In this document: positions 19,961 to 32,600 of the stretch, piece after piece | Layout of the letters: every line of letters starts with the position of its first letter | Position numbering within the stretch: position 1 is the first letter of the stretch | Origin: Hydractinia symbiolongicarpus | Taxonomy: Eukaryota > Cnidaria > Hydrozoa > Anthoathecata > Hydractiniidae | Direction: 5' to 3' | DNA: 64,000 nucleotides | NCBI RefSeq assembly: GCF_029227915.1 | Contig: NC_079877.1 | Coordinates: 14,199,351-14,263,350, forward strand | Notes under the pieces: generated by a model | What the model was told of the DNA's origin: nothing | The model's input: the letters and a program-made list of their open reading frames with translations, nothing else | The model's database searches: none | Position numbers and translations under genes: made by a program

Positions 19961-20622
19961 AGTTTGGTTTCCATCTTGTGCTAACTAGCGATAAAAAATG
20001 AGCGATAACTTTTTCTTTAGTGGAAAATATGAATTTTTTTTCATGTTTAGCTCAAGTTTCCGCTCAACATCAAAGAAAGTCGATTTTCTTTGTTTAGAAA
20101 GTGATGGAAAGTCTTTTTTTCGAAAGTGGCCAATATTTTTTTATATTTCGTACTTAAATAAAGAAGTTTTATTGTAATAAAGTGTTTTTGTATGACAAAA
20201 CTTTTTTTGTGAAAAAAATGGCTGAAAAGATAAGAAGACAAGTTCTAATTGAAGAAAACAAAGAATTATCTGAAGCCGTTCGAAATTATCCGTGTCTATA
20301 CGACAAATCTACAGTTGTTGAAAATGCTTGGAGTGAAATTGCATATCAGCCAGAATTTGTACGCAACGATGTGTTAATTTATGTTGATTTTCGTGATTTT
20401 TTAATTGCTTTTTGTTTTATATTAAAATAAATGTTAAACGTTTGTTAGCAACCCGAGCAAAAATCGTGTTTCGAAAATTTAAAGAAGAACTATACGAAAA
20501 AAAGAAGTTAGAAAAAGAAATAAAAATGAAGATTAATAATTACCGTTAGCTATATAAAAAGTTACCGCTAGTTACCGCTCCAAGGAAGTTACCGCTAGTT
20601 AGCGCTAGGTGGAAACCAAGCT
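19961..20622. mobile_element. Harbinger-like element carrying a MADF exon
   Basis: 662 bp. The left end AGTTTGGTTTCCATCTTGTG matches the inverted right end (AGCTTGGTTTCCACCTAGCG, read on the minus strand), and both continue with GCTAACTAGCG. TAA flanks both sides (19958-19960 and 20623-20625). Subterminal GAGCGATAACTTTTTC and GAGCGGTAACT words are also inverted. Such an element with a MADF/Myb-like second gene but no transposase is a deletion derivative of a PIF/Harbinger transposon. Confidence 0.8.
20218..20430 (+). pseudogene. MADF-domain DNA-binding protein, N-terminal exon
   Basis: ATG at 20218 begins MAEKIRRQVLIEENKELSEA and continues AVRNYPCLYDKS and ENAWSEIA, the start of a MADF (Myb/SANT-like) domain. 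The tail of the frame (VLIYVDFRDFLIAF) is probably intronic. A second coding piece after the AG at about 20450 reads VFRKFKEELYEKKKLEKE. MADF proteins are the second product of many PIF/Harbinger elements and bind the subterminal DNA. Incomplete and likely inactive. Confidence 0.55.
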
Positions 20623-20625
20623 TAA

Positions 20626-21942
20626 CTGTCCCTCTTTTGACTCACCAATCATCTATAAATGCAGCATTAATTCCATTCCGAACTCTTTTAATTCATCTAA
20701 AGCAAAAAGTTTGGAATGCAAAGAAGTTTGTTCGAAAAAGGTTTCTTATTTCTGACTCGACCTTTTCATTTAATTTTTTAGCGCTGCCTTTTTTTGACAA
20801 CGGTGGCTGGCTTTACCCGGGGTTATTTTCTTCAGTCACATTTAACATACAATTTTTTTTTCTGAAATACCACTCCCTAATTGGTTGTTTGGATTGTGTA
20901 TCTGAACTTAGTGTCTGGGGAAGAGTTAAAATGTGTTGGCACGAGCCTGTGTTGATTATGTACAATTATAGGTTTTTATCACCAATCTTCTGTAAACAAC
21001 ATTCTTACAAAAAGTCGTATATCTCTATGTTAAAAGTTGTTTACCATACAGACCATAACTAAGTATACATATCAGCGCTCTGAAAGGAATGAAAGTTTAA
21101 AAAAATATATTAATTATTAATTAATGTTCATTGGGAAATTCCCTATCACCTTTTAAAACAAACATTACAAAAGTGTGGAAACTGAAGCCACAAGTTATAA
21201 CATATAAAATTCTGAATCAAAATAATTCCGACTGCTGAAGAAAATTCTACCGTGTAGTCCGCTTGAGTTGGTTATTGAAGAATTCCGTTGCTCTGTATTA
21301 TTACGGAGTAGCGGCCGGTAGTACCGCGGTAACGGTTCCGGTTTGCTCGCACACCGAATTCCGACTCATCGCCTGCAAAGGACCGACTGCACATTTTGGA
21401 AAGTGATGTTACATGACTTACTTTTCGGTTCAATTTCGGACTTATGTTAAGTCTGAAATTGAACGTCTACTCACACGTTGGTGTATAACCCAGAGAATTT
21501 AGCTTGCTATCCGCCGTACTAAATTTCAATGACTCCGAAAACATTCTAGGCTTGCTATGACTAAGATAGATCTTCTTACTTCTTTGGATTTCAAGTCTCG
21601 CGAATTTCATAGAAAATTCTCATAACAAACGCTGTATAATATAACGGATAAAAAAACAAACAAAAAAACAAAGAATATGTTTAAATTTTAACATTAAATA
21701 AAGAATCATTCACGTACAAAAATATGCCTAGTTGTAACTTGTACTTCTCACACGTAGTAATAAATAAGACACGATTAAATAAAAGATGAAAAACATGATT
21801 CTTACGTTACAGTTCTATATACGCGTGCATGCACAGCTAAATATTCTCCTTCGTAGACGCTTTTTACAGACTAAAACTCGCAAATACAAAGTGGCCACAC
21901 AAATTGATAAATTAAAACGAACTCAAAAACGTCGAACTCTCA
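20626..21942. other. Intergenic stretch, no supported gene
   Basis: A 141-codon open frame at 20637-21062 has no recognisable domain and an unbiased, Phe/Leu/Ser-rich composition, so it is not called. The segment 21230-21600 is locally more GC-rich, with no identified feature. Confidence 0.5.
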
Positions 21943-21944
21943 TA

Positions 21945-22291
21945 CCGTATTTTCTCCAATAAACTCCCTGGGTGTTTATAAATTTTTAGGGGAGGGGAGG
22001 GGGGTGGAGAGGGGTGTGAATAAGAGAGGATGTTTATTTACAAAACATTTTTTGGAGATTTGGATCTATCGAATGTTATCGATTTATGTTAATTAAAAGA
22101 AAAGAAACTAGAATTAATAACAACAAATTTTTATTTTTAATGAAAACTATTTTTTTGCAATAAACACCCACATCAATAGGAGGGGGTCGTTTAATAGAGG
22201 GGCGTTTATATAATAATTTTACTTTCAGAAGGGGCGTTTATTTAAAAAGGGGCGTTTAAAAGAAAGAGAGCGTTTATTAGAGAAAATACGG
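21945..22291. mobile_element. TA-flanked MITE (CCGTATTTTCTCyAATAAAC termini)
   Basis: 347 bp with 20-bp inverted ends CCGTATTTTCTCCAATAAAC and GTTTATTAGAGAAAATACGG, flanked by TA on both sides. The interior has G-runs and repeated GGGGCGTTTATT units in the right half and inverted-sense units in the left half. TA duplication suggests a Tc1/mariner-mobilised MITE. Non-coding. Confidence 0.85.
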
Positions 22292-22293
22292 TA

Positions 22294-23133
22294 ATAGTTT
22301 AATCAAAACACCAACATAAGGAATCAGATTTCTTAAGAGGCCCGCTGATAAGAGAAATAATGTTGTTATAGCTAAGAAGTGTAGCGAAGAAAAAAAGATC
22401 TACCTAATTAATGACTGCTAACTTTTCAAAATAATGTGAAAAACCGTGGTGCTACATACATTTGGTACAGTGCCTAGTTAGATAAAAACATTAAATTTTT
22501 CACCAAAAAATTTACTTTAACTCACAATTCTACCAAGGCAGTTTTGGTACTAGACGCCTCGCCAGGTTTATTATAAAAAAAATCCAGTCTAGATTTTCGC
22601 AAAGTTAACTTTTTTAAAAAAAACTCCAAACAAAAAGTATTAGAAAATTTGAGTTTTAGTTTCAGGGTCAAATTGGAAAAAGCAGAAATTGGTAATAAAT
22701 GCAGCTTTCAAAAGTTAGCTAGCTCAGAAAAAATGGAGTAGTAAAAAGCAAGCTTAAGCAGTTAGTTTGCACTAGTTTACACTACGTTAAAATAAGTCGT
22801 CAATATAACCACAATGAAACGGCTCACTGGAAATAGAAAGCATTTTTAAAAGACATAGTTGAAAATAAAAAAAATAGTCTTACCACGTGTGAAACAACTT
22901 TAGAGTTTTAAATTAAATTCGACATTAAAAAAAAAAAATTTGAATTCGCCAAAAAGTTTTCTTTATAATTTTCAGCGCAAGTTTCCACTTTACGTAAACA
23001 AGTCAATTAAATCCCGATCTGTTTTATCACGTGCTTCATATCCATTTAGCAAACACAAGGTTACGGGAAGTGAAAACTTTGTCTGTTAAGTTTACATGCA
23101 TAAAAACCAAACAAAAACAAAGACACAATTCAC

Positions 23134-23164
<31 letters not shown>

Positions 23165-23650
23165 ATTTCTGACGATATACTTTTTATCGCACGACATTCT
23201 ATCATTCATTGTAATCATATAAAAAAAAATAACAAACATTTTCGTTTTAAATTGGCAGACACAGCGGCTAAAATATTCACGACTATTAAAAGCTCGTCTG
23301 GATTTAATCCGTTGCTAAAAATGGCTAAAAACATACAAATTCGGTTCCAATCTCTTTCACTCCCTATAAACATATCACGGCTTCGGCAGTAATTAAAATC
23401 ATGGTCCATCAAAAGGAAAACGTGAATCTTAATTTTGATTTAAAAACACAGTACAATGTGGTACTATATTAGGTTTGAAATAAGTATGGCGCGCTTATAT
23501 CAGTAGTGAATGTATCTGTGTGTATATACCATATGCATATATAAGCGCATATATAGTATATAGCTACAGCTGAGGTGCATATCGTGAACAAGTTATCAAA
23601 ATATTTCTTATGGATGTATTTCTCACGGTACAGCCAAAAACATCAGGACA
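22294..23650. other. Intergenic, 3' flank of the SLC4 gene, with (ATT)n microsatellite
   Basis: AT-rich with no supported gene. A (TTA/ATT) microsatellite of roughly 12 units lies at about 23133-23168. The 3' untranslated region of the SLC4 gene is expected just below 23654, but no canonical poly-A signal is obvious. Confidence 0.6.
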
Positions 23651-23653
23651 ATT

Positions 23654-26600
23654 TTAATCATGATTCTCATCGTCGTCATGGTCTCCAACATGAAATTTGA
23701 CGGTACTGTTAATATCATTCATTTCGATCAACAAGGGATCATTGTCTCGATCATCGTCATTCACTATTTTGTCTCGATCATCTTCCTTTTGTACCATTTT
23801 GTTTTTCATTCTAGCTGCAATCCCGTGACGCTCTTCTTCGCTGATCAGTGGCATGTGATTGCTGCCACTCCTTGGTTTGTGATGCCTGCGATGGCGATGC
23901 TTGCGTCTGGAATGGCGTCGCCCTACGATAAATAAAAAAAACATAAGCGCAGATGAGTAAAAAGTTACTCCAAGTAATTAAGTAAGTAAAGGGATTCTTT
24001 GGGATTCCATCCTTATGGCTAGCTCTTCTTCTCTTTCGACTGTAACTATATTACATTACCGCCAATACGAATAGCATTGCTTTAACCACATTCTTTTTTG
24101 TATAGACTATGCTTGAACTTGCTTTCCTTCTACACAAGCTGGTTAACGGTCAGTTATGGCACGAAATGGGCTGACGACAGTACACTAAAAGTGCTCCGGA
24201 GTGGGGAATCGAACCTGAAACCTTATGATTACAAGCCTACCACTACACCATCTCTGCATAAAAGAAAAAAACTAAAAATTGCAATTTAAAGAATTTACCG
24301 TGCTCAGAATCACCATCAAGATTTTCAGAATTTACAGTTTTCCAAACGCCACATTTTTTAACTTCATTAGAAAGATTAATGCTCGGAACGTTTATTTTCA
24401 TGATATTTCCAGACTTCATGGGAATCTATAACAAAGAACATTAAAAGTAATAAGGGAAAAATAAATAAATATCTTGGAATTAGCACAACTCCTGCAAAAG
24501 AAAAACAGGAATTTTTTATCTTTAGTTCTCGTGAATTTTTCTTGTAAAAAACAAGAACGACAATGTTTTGCGCAACTAAATACAGCAATTCTTTTGAGGC
24601 GGTAAAGAATAAATATTTAAGACAGCATATCATCAGTTTAAAAGGTGACAAAATTTAGGCTCAGAAACTGACATTTTTTACCGATGAAAAGCTCATTCGA
24701 GAGGGGGGGGGAGGGAGGAAGGGGGTTCTATGGAGAAGGGAAGTTTAATCAAAAGAATTTACTATAAAAGTAAAAAGACCTGCATGCCATTCTCAGCTCC
24801 GTCATCATTTGTGTGCTTGCAACTTTTGTCATCATCATCGTCGTCATCATCATCATCATCGTCGTCATCATCATCTCCATCCAACTCTTTTCTTTTAAAC
24901 TCCGGTAAAATATCATCAAGTACTATAAAAAAAAAATTTTTCGTAAACTTTTTGAAAATATTGGCGAATAACAGGTCGTATGTGAAAACCATAAACACAC
25001 TCATCTCCACTTTACCCTTGAAAATGCCTGTTGGTATTTTCTCATTTCTAATTCAAACAAATTTCTCAGTCACTTGTCAGTTCGAGAAAAGTACTCGGCA
25101 TTTAACTTTTAGTACTCACACTAGAACAACACAATATATTTCTGTTGTACCATTCTTATATTTTTTGGATACTGGTTTAATCCAGATAACAAGACTGGCA
25201 CTTATCAGCAATTATTGAATTATCAGAAACTTTCTAAAACTTCCATGATTTCCTGACTTGTTGACAACCTTTTATCGGTTCATATTATAACAGCCTTTAT
25301 TTAAACAGAATCAAAAAACAATACCTTTTAATTCGTGTCGAGTGAAATATTTGTCGAGTAACTTTCGGATACCTATCATGACGACCAACATGACGGGAAA
25401 CAACATTTTAGTGGATTCGATCTAGAAAATACACGATAAAACATCACAATAAGGCACATCCAACAGTGGAGTAAATCACAGAGTCAGTTTTTCTTAGCTA
25501 GTGTTATGGCATAGTTTATATTAGCATAAAGGCGAACAATTTGTCAATAGTACTTTAAGGCTGATTTCCATTATCACGTTCTTATCACGTTTTCTAGGTG
25601 CAGCGCCTAGTAGGTTTGAAAGATGTCTTATCAGTCAGCTTTCAAACGTTTACAGACAGATATCTTTTTAAATAACTAATTAAAATCCAGAAAACATTAC
25701 CATATTTAATGCAGTGGAAATTGAGCGTTTTTGAGCACGGATATTAAACGATGCAAGCTCCAGATGAACGCTGGCAAGTGCACCCGTAAAGGCAGTAATT
25801 TAGTAACAAACCAGGTGTCATTCACACAAAGGTTCCCGTTATAATATGCCTGTAGCTGGCTGAATATTAACTGCAGTTTGTTTGAAGAACAAATTATGTC
25901 TTTAAACCCTTAAATAATTCGTTATAAAATATTATCTCAGTTGTTGAGATTTTACCCATTATTAAAAATTTTTGTACTAGCTGTTCAAAGCTGGTTATTG
26001 ATCCTTGAATAAAATGTAAAAATAAAAACAAACAAGCTAGACAATATAAACAGATTTAGTAGAATTCAGAAGTGTAAAATAAGAAAAATGTATTGAGTCC
26101 TGATTTATTCCCAAAAAACGCTTTCACGAACTGACTTAAATTTATCACTTTTTTAATTTCCTATTTTCAAGTCAGAATCTAAAAGCACTTAATCTCTCGG
26201 CCTCTTGTTTCGTAAAACCGTGTTTTTTATATATAATAAAAACATGTATTAGACTATGTTCTTTGTCAGTGTATCAATTTTTGACTCACCTCCTTAATAA
26301 CACAAAGCAAAACTAAACAAACTAATTGAACGAATGTGAAAATATGCACGCGTTTAATGTTGACTTTTCTTAGATATGGTAAATCTGGCTGGTACTTGGG
26401 AGGCATAAAGATAATCAGCATTCGATCCATAATCTGCAGACCTAAAAATTAAACAATTATGATGATAACACAGAGTACCCAGTCAATTTCTATTCTAATT
26501 TTCCTGACTTTTTAGGAATAAAACTAAAAGTTTCTTTGACTTGTTGTGCAAAAAACAGACCGACTGACCGACCAATTGACTGATCGACTGCCAAACGGAC

Positions 26601-29600
26601 GGACTGGTGGATCAGCCCGCTGACCGACCAACCAACCAAACAAAAGAACAAATATAAAGCATACCTTTCAAACTTGAGGCACCCATATAAAGGAATATAG
26701 AATAAAGTACAGGCATCGGTATCAACCTGAGTATGCGCCCCATAAATACTGAAACTCCAATAGTTAAAAATATCATCAATTGTGTGACACGTTGTTCGAG
26801 GATTCCAAGAAAAGCTGGTTTCTCTCCAGGCGCAGAAGTACTACTCTCTATGGGAAGAGCAAAACACAAAAATTTACTTTTAAATTTGTGAACTCAATGG
26901 AATGCTAGACTATAGAAAAAGACATGTTTTTATTTTAGTTCAATCTTTCTAATTTAAGTTGGCACCAAAAATTTAGTTTTAATTAATTCAGGTGAAATAT
27001 AAACTTACTTAAGTTTTGCTTTCACTTCCTCACTACACTTACTTTAATTTTCAAAAATTGAACTAGAATAATTTTTTTCTTAATTTCGTGAATTGACATC
27101 TCGTTTGCAAATCTAAACTGCTCTAAAAATATTTTTTGCTTGATTCAGGAAAATAAATTATAACAATTTTTATTAACTAATTCGTGCAACAACAGTAAAA
27201 AATATTTAGTAACATTCAGGTATAAATCATCAATCATATAAGAAACATTTTTTGTTTCAAAGTAGATATAAATTCATCTTAGTCCGTTTTTACTTAAAAA
27301 TTTTAACTTTTTATTTATAAAAGAGGCATATTCTCAAAATAAATGCTATAAAATTTCGTGAAAATTTTCAACCAACTTTAACTGTTATGTCTGGGTAAGT
27401 GCGCTGGCAAAACAAAATATCAATTGACCATGTAAAACACGTTTTTCAACTTGACGCAGGTATATGGCATTATTAAACGTCCGCATTATTTTACAAAAAT
27501 CAAATAAGTTGAAAGGTTGTAGGTACTCGCATTGTACAAAAAGAAAAGCACACATCGAAGCAAAAACGATACCTTTACACAAAATTCTGCACTTACCTAA
27601 AGTTAGCGAGCTGACATGATTAACACTAAGCACGGTAGCCGCAACAAAAAATGGTAGACCAAACATGGAACATATAAAGATCAAACACGCCACAACTAAC
27701 AAATCAAGATGGTAGCCACATCCTTTTCGCAGTTTATTTTCTCGACGGTTAACAATAACTGCAGTGATTTGCTGGTCCATAAATATCAAAATGGTAGCAA
27801 GCAGGGCTGTAAATGGAAAAAAATTCACAGTGAGTTCACAAAACCACAGCAAAAGTCAGTCAAAAACATTGCCATAATTTTAAACTAACAGTCCAAAAAT
27901 CCATGTAGAAAAATACGAAAAGTCAAGTAAATAAAAAAGAATGTATTTTCTTTTTTTATTTAAAAACACTAAAAACTGCTGGTCCTATCCAAAAAGAGAT
28001 TATTGCATAAAAATTGAAAAATAAGTACCTAAAATGAGTAAATTGTCGCAACTCACTACCCTCCATTACCCCAAACAATTAATTTGACAATAAGGCAACA
28101 AATTTCTTTGACCACTGATAATTTTTATGATACACATATAGATAATAAACATTACTTTTCTTACCAGGTATTATTGCCACAAAGACTGTCCACCATGGAT
28201 TGCCATTAAAAGGCGGTATATACCAACCCCGACCCTTCCAGGTTGGTGCAAATGTGGTAGGTACATTTAATTTTGGTGTTTCTGCACCGATTAAATAGTC
28301 TAACATCGTAACGGATAAGATAGCAATAATAACAGCAAAGTCTGCAACAAACTTGCGTACGGTTTTAGTGAAAAATGATGTCTCCTTGAAGCTTTTTAAT
28401 TGATATGTTATAATGTATGTAAGAATATAGAGGACAATACTCACAAAAAATACATTGGGTACGTATTTACAAGCAGGTGTTATAGAAAATGGTTTCTCAC
28501 ATTGGTTTAACTCTATTGAAGTCCACATAGATATGTTGCTATAGTTTGAGTAAGGATTCTGAACACTACCATTGAAAGAGCTAAAGTTGTTTGTGGCAGG
28601 AGGAGCACAGTAACATCTTCGATCAGTTGGCGGGTTGATGGGATAAAGATTCTTAATTTTAAACAGCTTTGCAAGACTTTCATACATAAAAATCAATCCT
28701 ATTAGCATAGCAAAATTTTCTTCAGTGAACCTTGTTATGTAACATACTAGAAAACTGATATCAAATACAACAAATATGATGAGTATGATTCCAACCCACA
28801 TGCCAGTACACAGACGGAAGGATAGATAATCAAAATTGAAATTCTTGCAGGACTCATACAATATCTTTTCAAAAACAAGTACAGGTCCTGTGGAGCCAAG
28901 TATTGTTAAGGGTTGGCCAGAAAACAAACCCCAACCAATGCCACAAATCATCCCTTAAAAAAATAAGGAATATATATACAATATATACCATATATCAAAA
29001 AATCAAAGAACATAATAATCAGTCCAAGAAATTTGGGGGCAAAAATTGTTTCGTTACCCTTGTTGGTAACATAACTTTTACATTAGCGTGAACATTTTGT
29101 CATTAGCTGGGACTAATAATGTTTTACACATGTGTTTTTATGATTTACTTGTAATCATGTTGTTTACGAAACCTCTGGCCTGACTTCCTCACAATAGCAA
29201 AAGTGAAGACATTTTAATAAGTTACTTGGTAACTTTATTTTTTTTAATTAAAGGGAACCTGAGGTATAAAATAATGTCGGAATTATATTATAGAACTTAA
29301 AAAGTTACCTAACAAGTCTTTTTAAATTTTTTAAAAAGCTCTTTTCTTTCTCAAGATATTGACATTTAAAGAATTTCAGATTTAATTATGCTGCATGAAT
29401 TATGATGTCATATTTCAGTAATAGCAAATTTGAAGATTTTCTTTCGTCAGTAATTTTAGACCTGTTAAGGGATGTGCATTCAAACTTTGTCAATGCATAG
29501 ATATTATAAAGGTTAATTGATTAACAATTTTTTTTCCAAAATCACACTTGCTTGCTCGTCCCAGGCCTCTTATTTTTTGCTGACGACTCAATAACTCAGG

Positions 29601-32600
29601 ATCTGCAACTTGGTTTGTAATCAAATTTTGTGGGTAAGCTTGCATAAGCCCTATATGTTTACTCACAAAATTTGATTGCAAACCGACATGCAGATCCCAA
29701 GTTATGAGTTTGTCAGAAAAAAATTAAGAGGCCTGGGACAAGCAAACAAGTGTCATTTTGGCAAAAAAAATTATGTTAATCAATTAACCTTTATAATATC
29801 TATGCATTGATAAAGTTTGAATGCACACCCCTTAACAGGTCTAAAATTACTGATGAAAGAAAATGTCTAAATTTGCTATTACTGAAATATGACATCATAA
29901 TTCATGCAGCATTAAATAAATCTGAAATTCTTTAAATGTGAATATCTTGAGAACTAAAAGAACTTTTTAAAAAATTTAAAAAGACTTGTTTTCCAAATTT
30001 TTAAGCTCTATAATATAAGCCCAACATTGTTTCATACCTCAGGTTCCCTTCAAATATAAATAAAGAAAATATAGTAAAGCTTTAATGGTGCTGATTTAGC
30101 ATTTCTTTTTAGATCTCCCTATAATTCTAAAAATATGCTTTTGATAGACCATATTGAGATCCTAAAGCCATTGTGGTTTCTTTTGCTTACAACTTGCGCA
30201 ATAAAAGGTCAAGTGAGGCAAGTTGGACTTTAAACCATGTATAACACATGGAAAAACCACTGGAAACTATTTCATTTGTTCTGGTTCAATTCCTAACTCA
30301 CTAAATGTTTACAAAGCTGTCAAAGTCTCAAAAATATGTCAACACCAATGATTTGTGTTTAACAAGAGTAAATAGCAATACACATCAACAATTAATCTCT
30401 ACCCAAAGAAATATGGGAAAAGAGGATAGAGTAAAATCTGCTTAACTTCAGAAAATTAACCAAAATGGCTGAAGAGATGTTAGAAATGGTCTACAGGATT
30501 AGTAAGAAAGTTAACAAAAAGGAGGGACAGGGGTAAAGAATAAGTCAGACCAGTTTCACTACATACCAGCCACAAGAGATTCCATAGACGCCAAACGTTC
30601 TTCTGTAGCATCACCTAACAATCCACCAAATGTTACAATTGGAGTAAGACAACCAAAATATAAAAACAACCAAGATGCTACACATTGCATTGATAAAGCA
30701 TCCTTATAATCTGAAAAGTAATGTTTACTCTTTCTGGTAATGTCATTTATCAATCCACCACAAAAACGTCCAGTCCGAACAAGACCTGATTGTATTCGCA
30801 TGTTTTGTTCAATTTCTTCTTCATGCTCTTCTTCATGCTAAATCATTTCAGAAAGACGTGGATGAGAAAATATTAAGCTATTCTAACTATGCAGACGAGT
30901 CTTACATCAAAATATAAACAAATACAAAGCAGTTTTAAACAAAAATATCCTTTTAAATTCCCCAAAAATTAGCATTACGAATGAGATAATAAATAATTGC
31001 CTACTGTTGGTATCAATGAATAAGAAATAATATAAATAGAGAGCAAACATCTCCCTAATGATACTGAGCTTTGTAAGATTACTGAATTTTAGCAACTTTA
31101 AATTTTGATGCAAAGACATTACTACGCACAAAATTAATACTTGATACCATACGAAAGTTTGAGTTAAATGAGTTGTAAATCTCTTGCCACTTACAGCTAT
31201 ACCCTTATACCTAGATAGCAAAGGTTACATATTAGAGATCAAAATATAGGAAACCTTAAAATGTTTCTTTATTAACTCACCTGAGCATCATTTCTAGATG
31301 GATTAGATCTGTATATTCTTCCCTCTTGGGATGGTAATACATCCGGTGGTTCAATTCGAATTGATGGATCCCATTCACCAGGAGGCAAAACGGTAACTGA
31401 ATCAAGAAATTCATCGATGCCAGCAATTAGGTGTTGACGTTTTGTGGATTTGTATGCTATTTCTCGAAATACCTGGTGTGACAAAAGTATTATAGCGTTA
31501 CAATGCTATGTATAGGCTATGTACATGTTGTACATAGCCTTTACATAGCATTGGATGGCTATGGCTACATAGTATTGTTTCTTTCTATTTACTGAAAATT
31601 CTATGCAACATTGATCTTGTGGCTGGGCTGACAACCAGCTATAACTAAGGACAGCTAGGTATCACTACTTTCTATTGTTATGGAATTACTTAAAAATTAA
31701 AGTCTTTTCAAGAGCTAAAATGGATGGGACTTGACAAAGTCAAGACATTACATTGAAATCGCCAAGTTTAAAAAAAAGGAAATTGAACAGAAACAAAGTG
31801 ATAAACAATATACTTATTTTGGTGTGTCATGAAACATAAATCTATAAGAACAGCAATTTAGTGAATTTAATGCTTTCTATAGGACGCTGAGGCTTTTTAT
31901 TTTTTCGCAGAATTGCATTTTTTTTTGATTATCTAGCTTTTGTGCTTAAATTATTAAAGTTAAGTATTAAATTACAATTTATGTCTGTCTTTTTTAAATT
32001 AAATACTAGTTTTACTGGACCATATTTGCAAGCCCAAGGAAAATTGATTTTCTGGTTAGTGTGTAGTGCTCTACAGAAAATAAATGTAGGCAAGGCCCGT
32101 CATAGCTGTTATTTGCTAAATTTGTTATTTGTTAAATTTGATACTTGCTTTTTCAATGTGAGTGTCGAGAGAAATTTATACAGCTCCAGCTCAAAATATT
32201 CTATGCAACTAGGATTGATATGAAAAGCTTGTTAGCAAAATGTCATGTATAGCATGGAAGGCAAGTCAACCAAAAGATCAACTTTCTAGCTAAACTTCTT
32301 TTAAATCTAAAAAACAAACATAACGTAAAAAAAAACTTTAATTCTGTGAACACTATTTGTGAAATATATATTACAAGAAATTTTCGACTGACTAATCTAC
32401 ATGCCAATATTTCAATAACTTTTATTTGCAAAATTGTAAAACTGCCTTTTACGGAATACGGATTAGTCAAGAAACACCATTTTTTAAAACAATGAAATAA
32501 AAAAAAAGAACTGTACTAGTAAAAATATGCCTTTTTACAACATTGTTATATAATTTTTATTACCTCATCTGACATGAGTGTTCCCATTGCTCTTCCTACT

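Noticed and set aside
20637-21062. 141-codon plus-strand open frame
   Set aside because: No recognisable domain, Phe/Leu/Ser-rich composition typical of AT-rich chance frames, and no splice or promoter context.
24730-25218. 162-codon plus-strand frame with poly-Ser
   Set aside because: Antisense of the SLC4 poly-Asp exon; the minus-strand exon has correct splice sites and phase.
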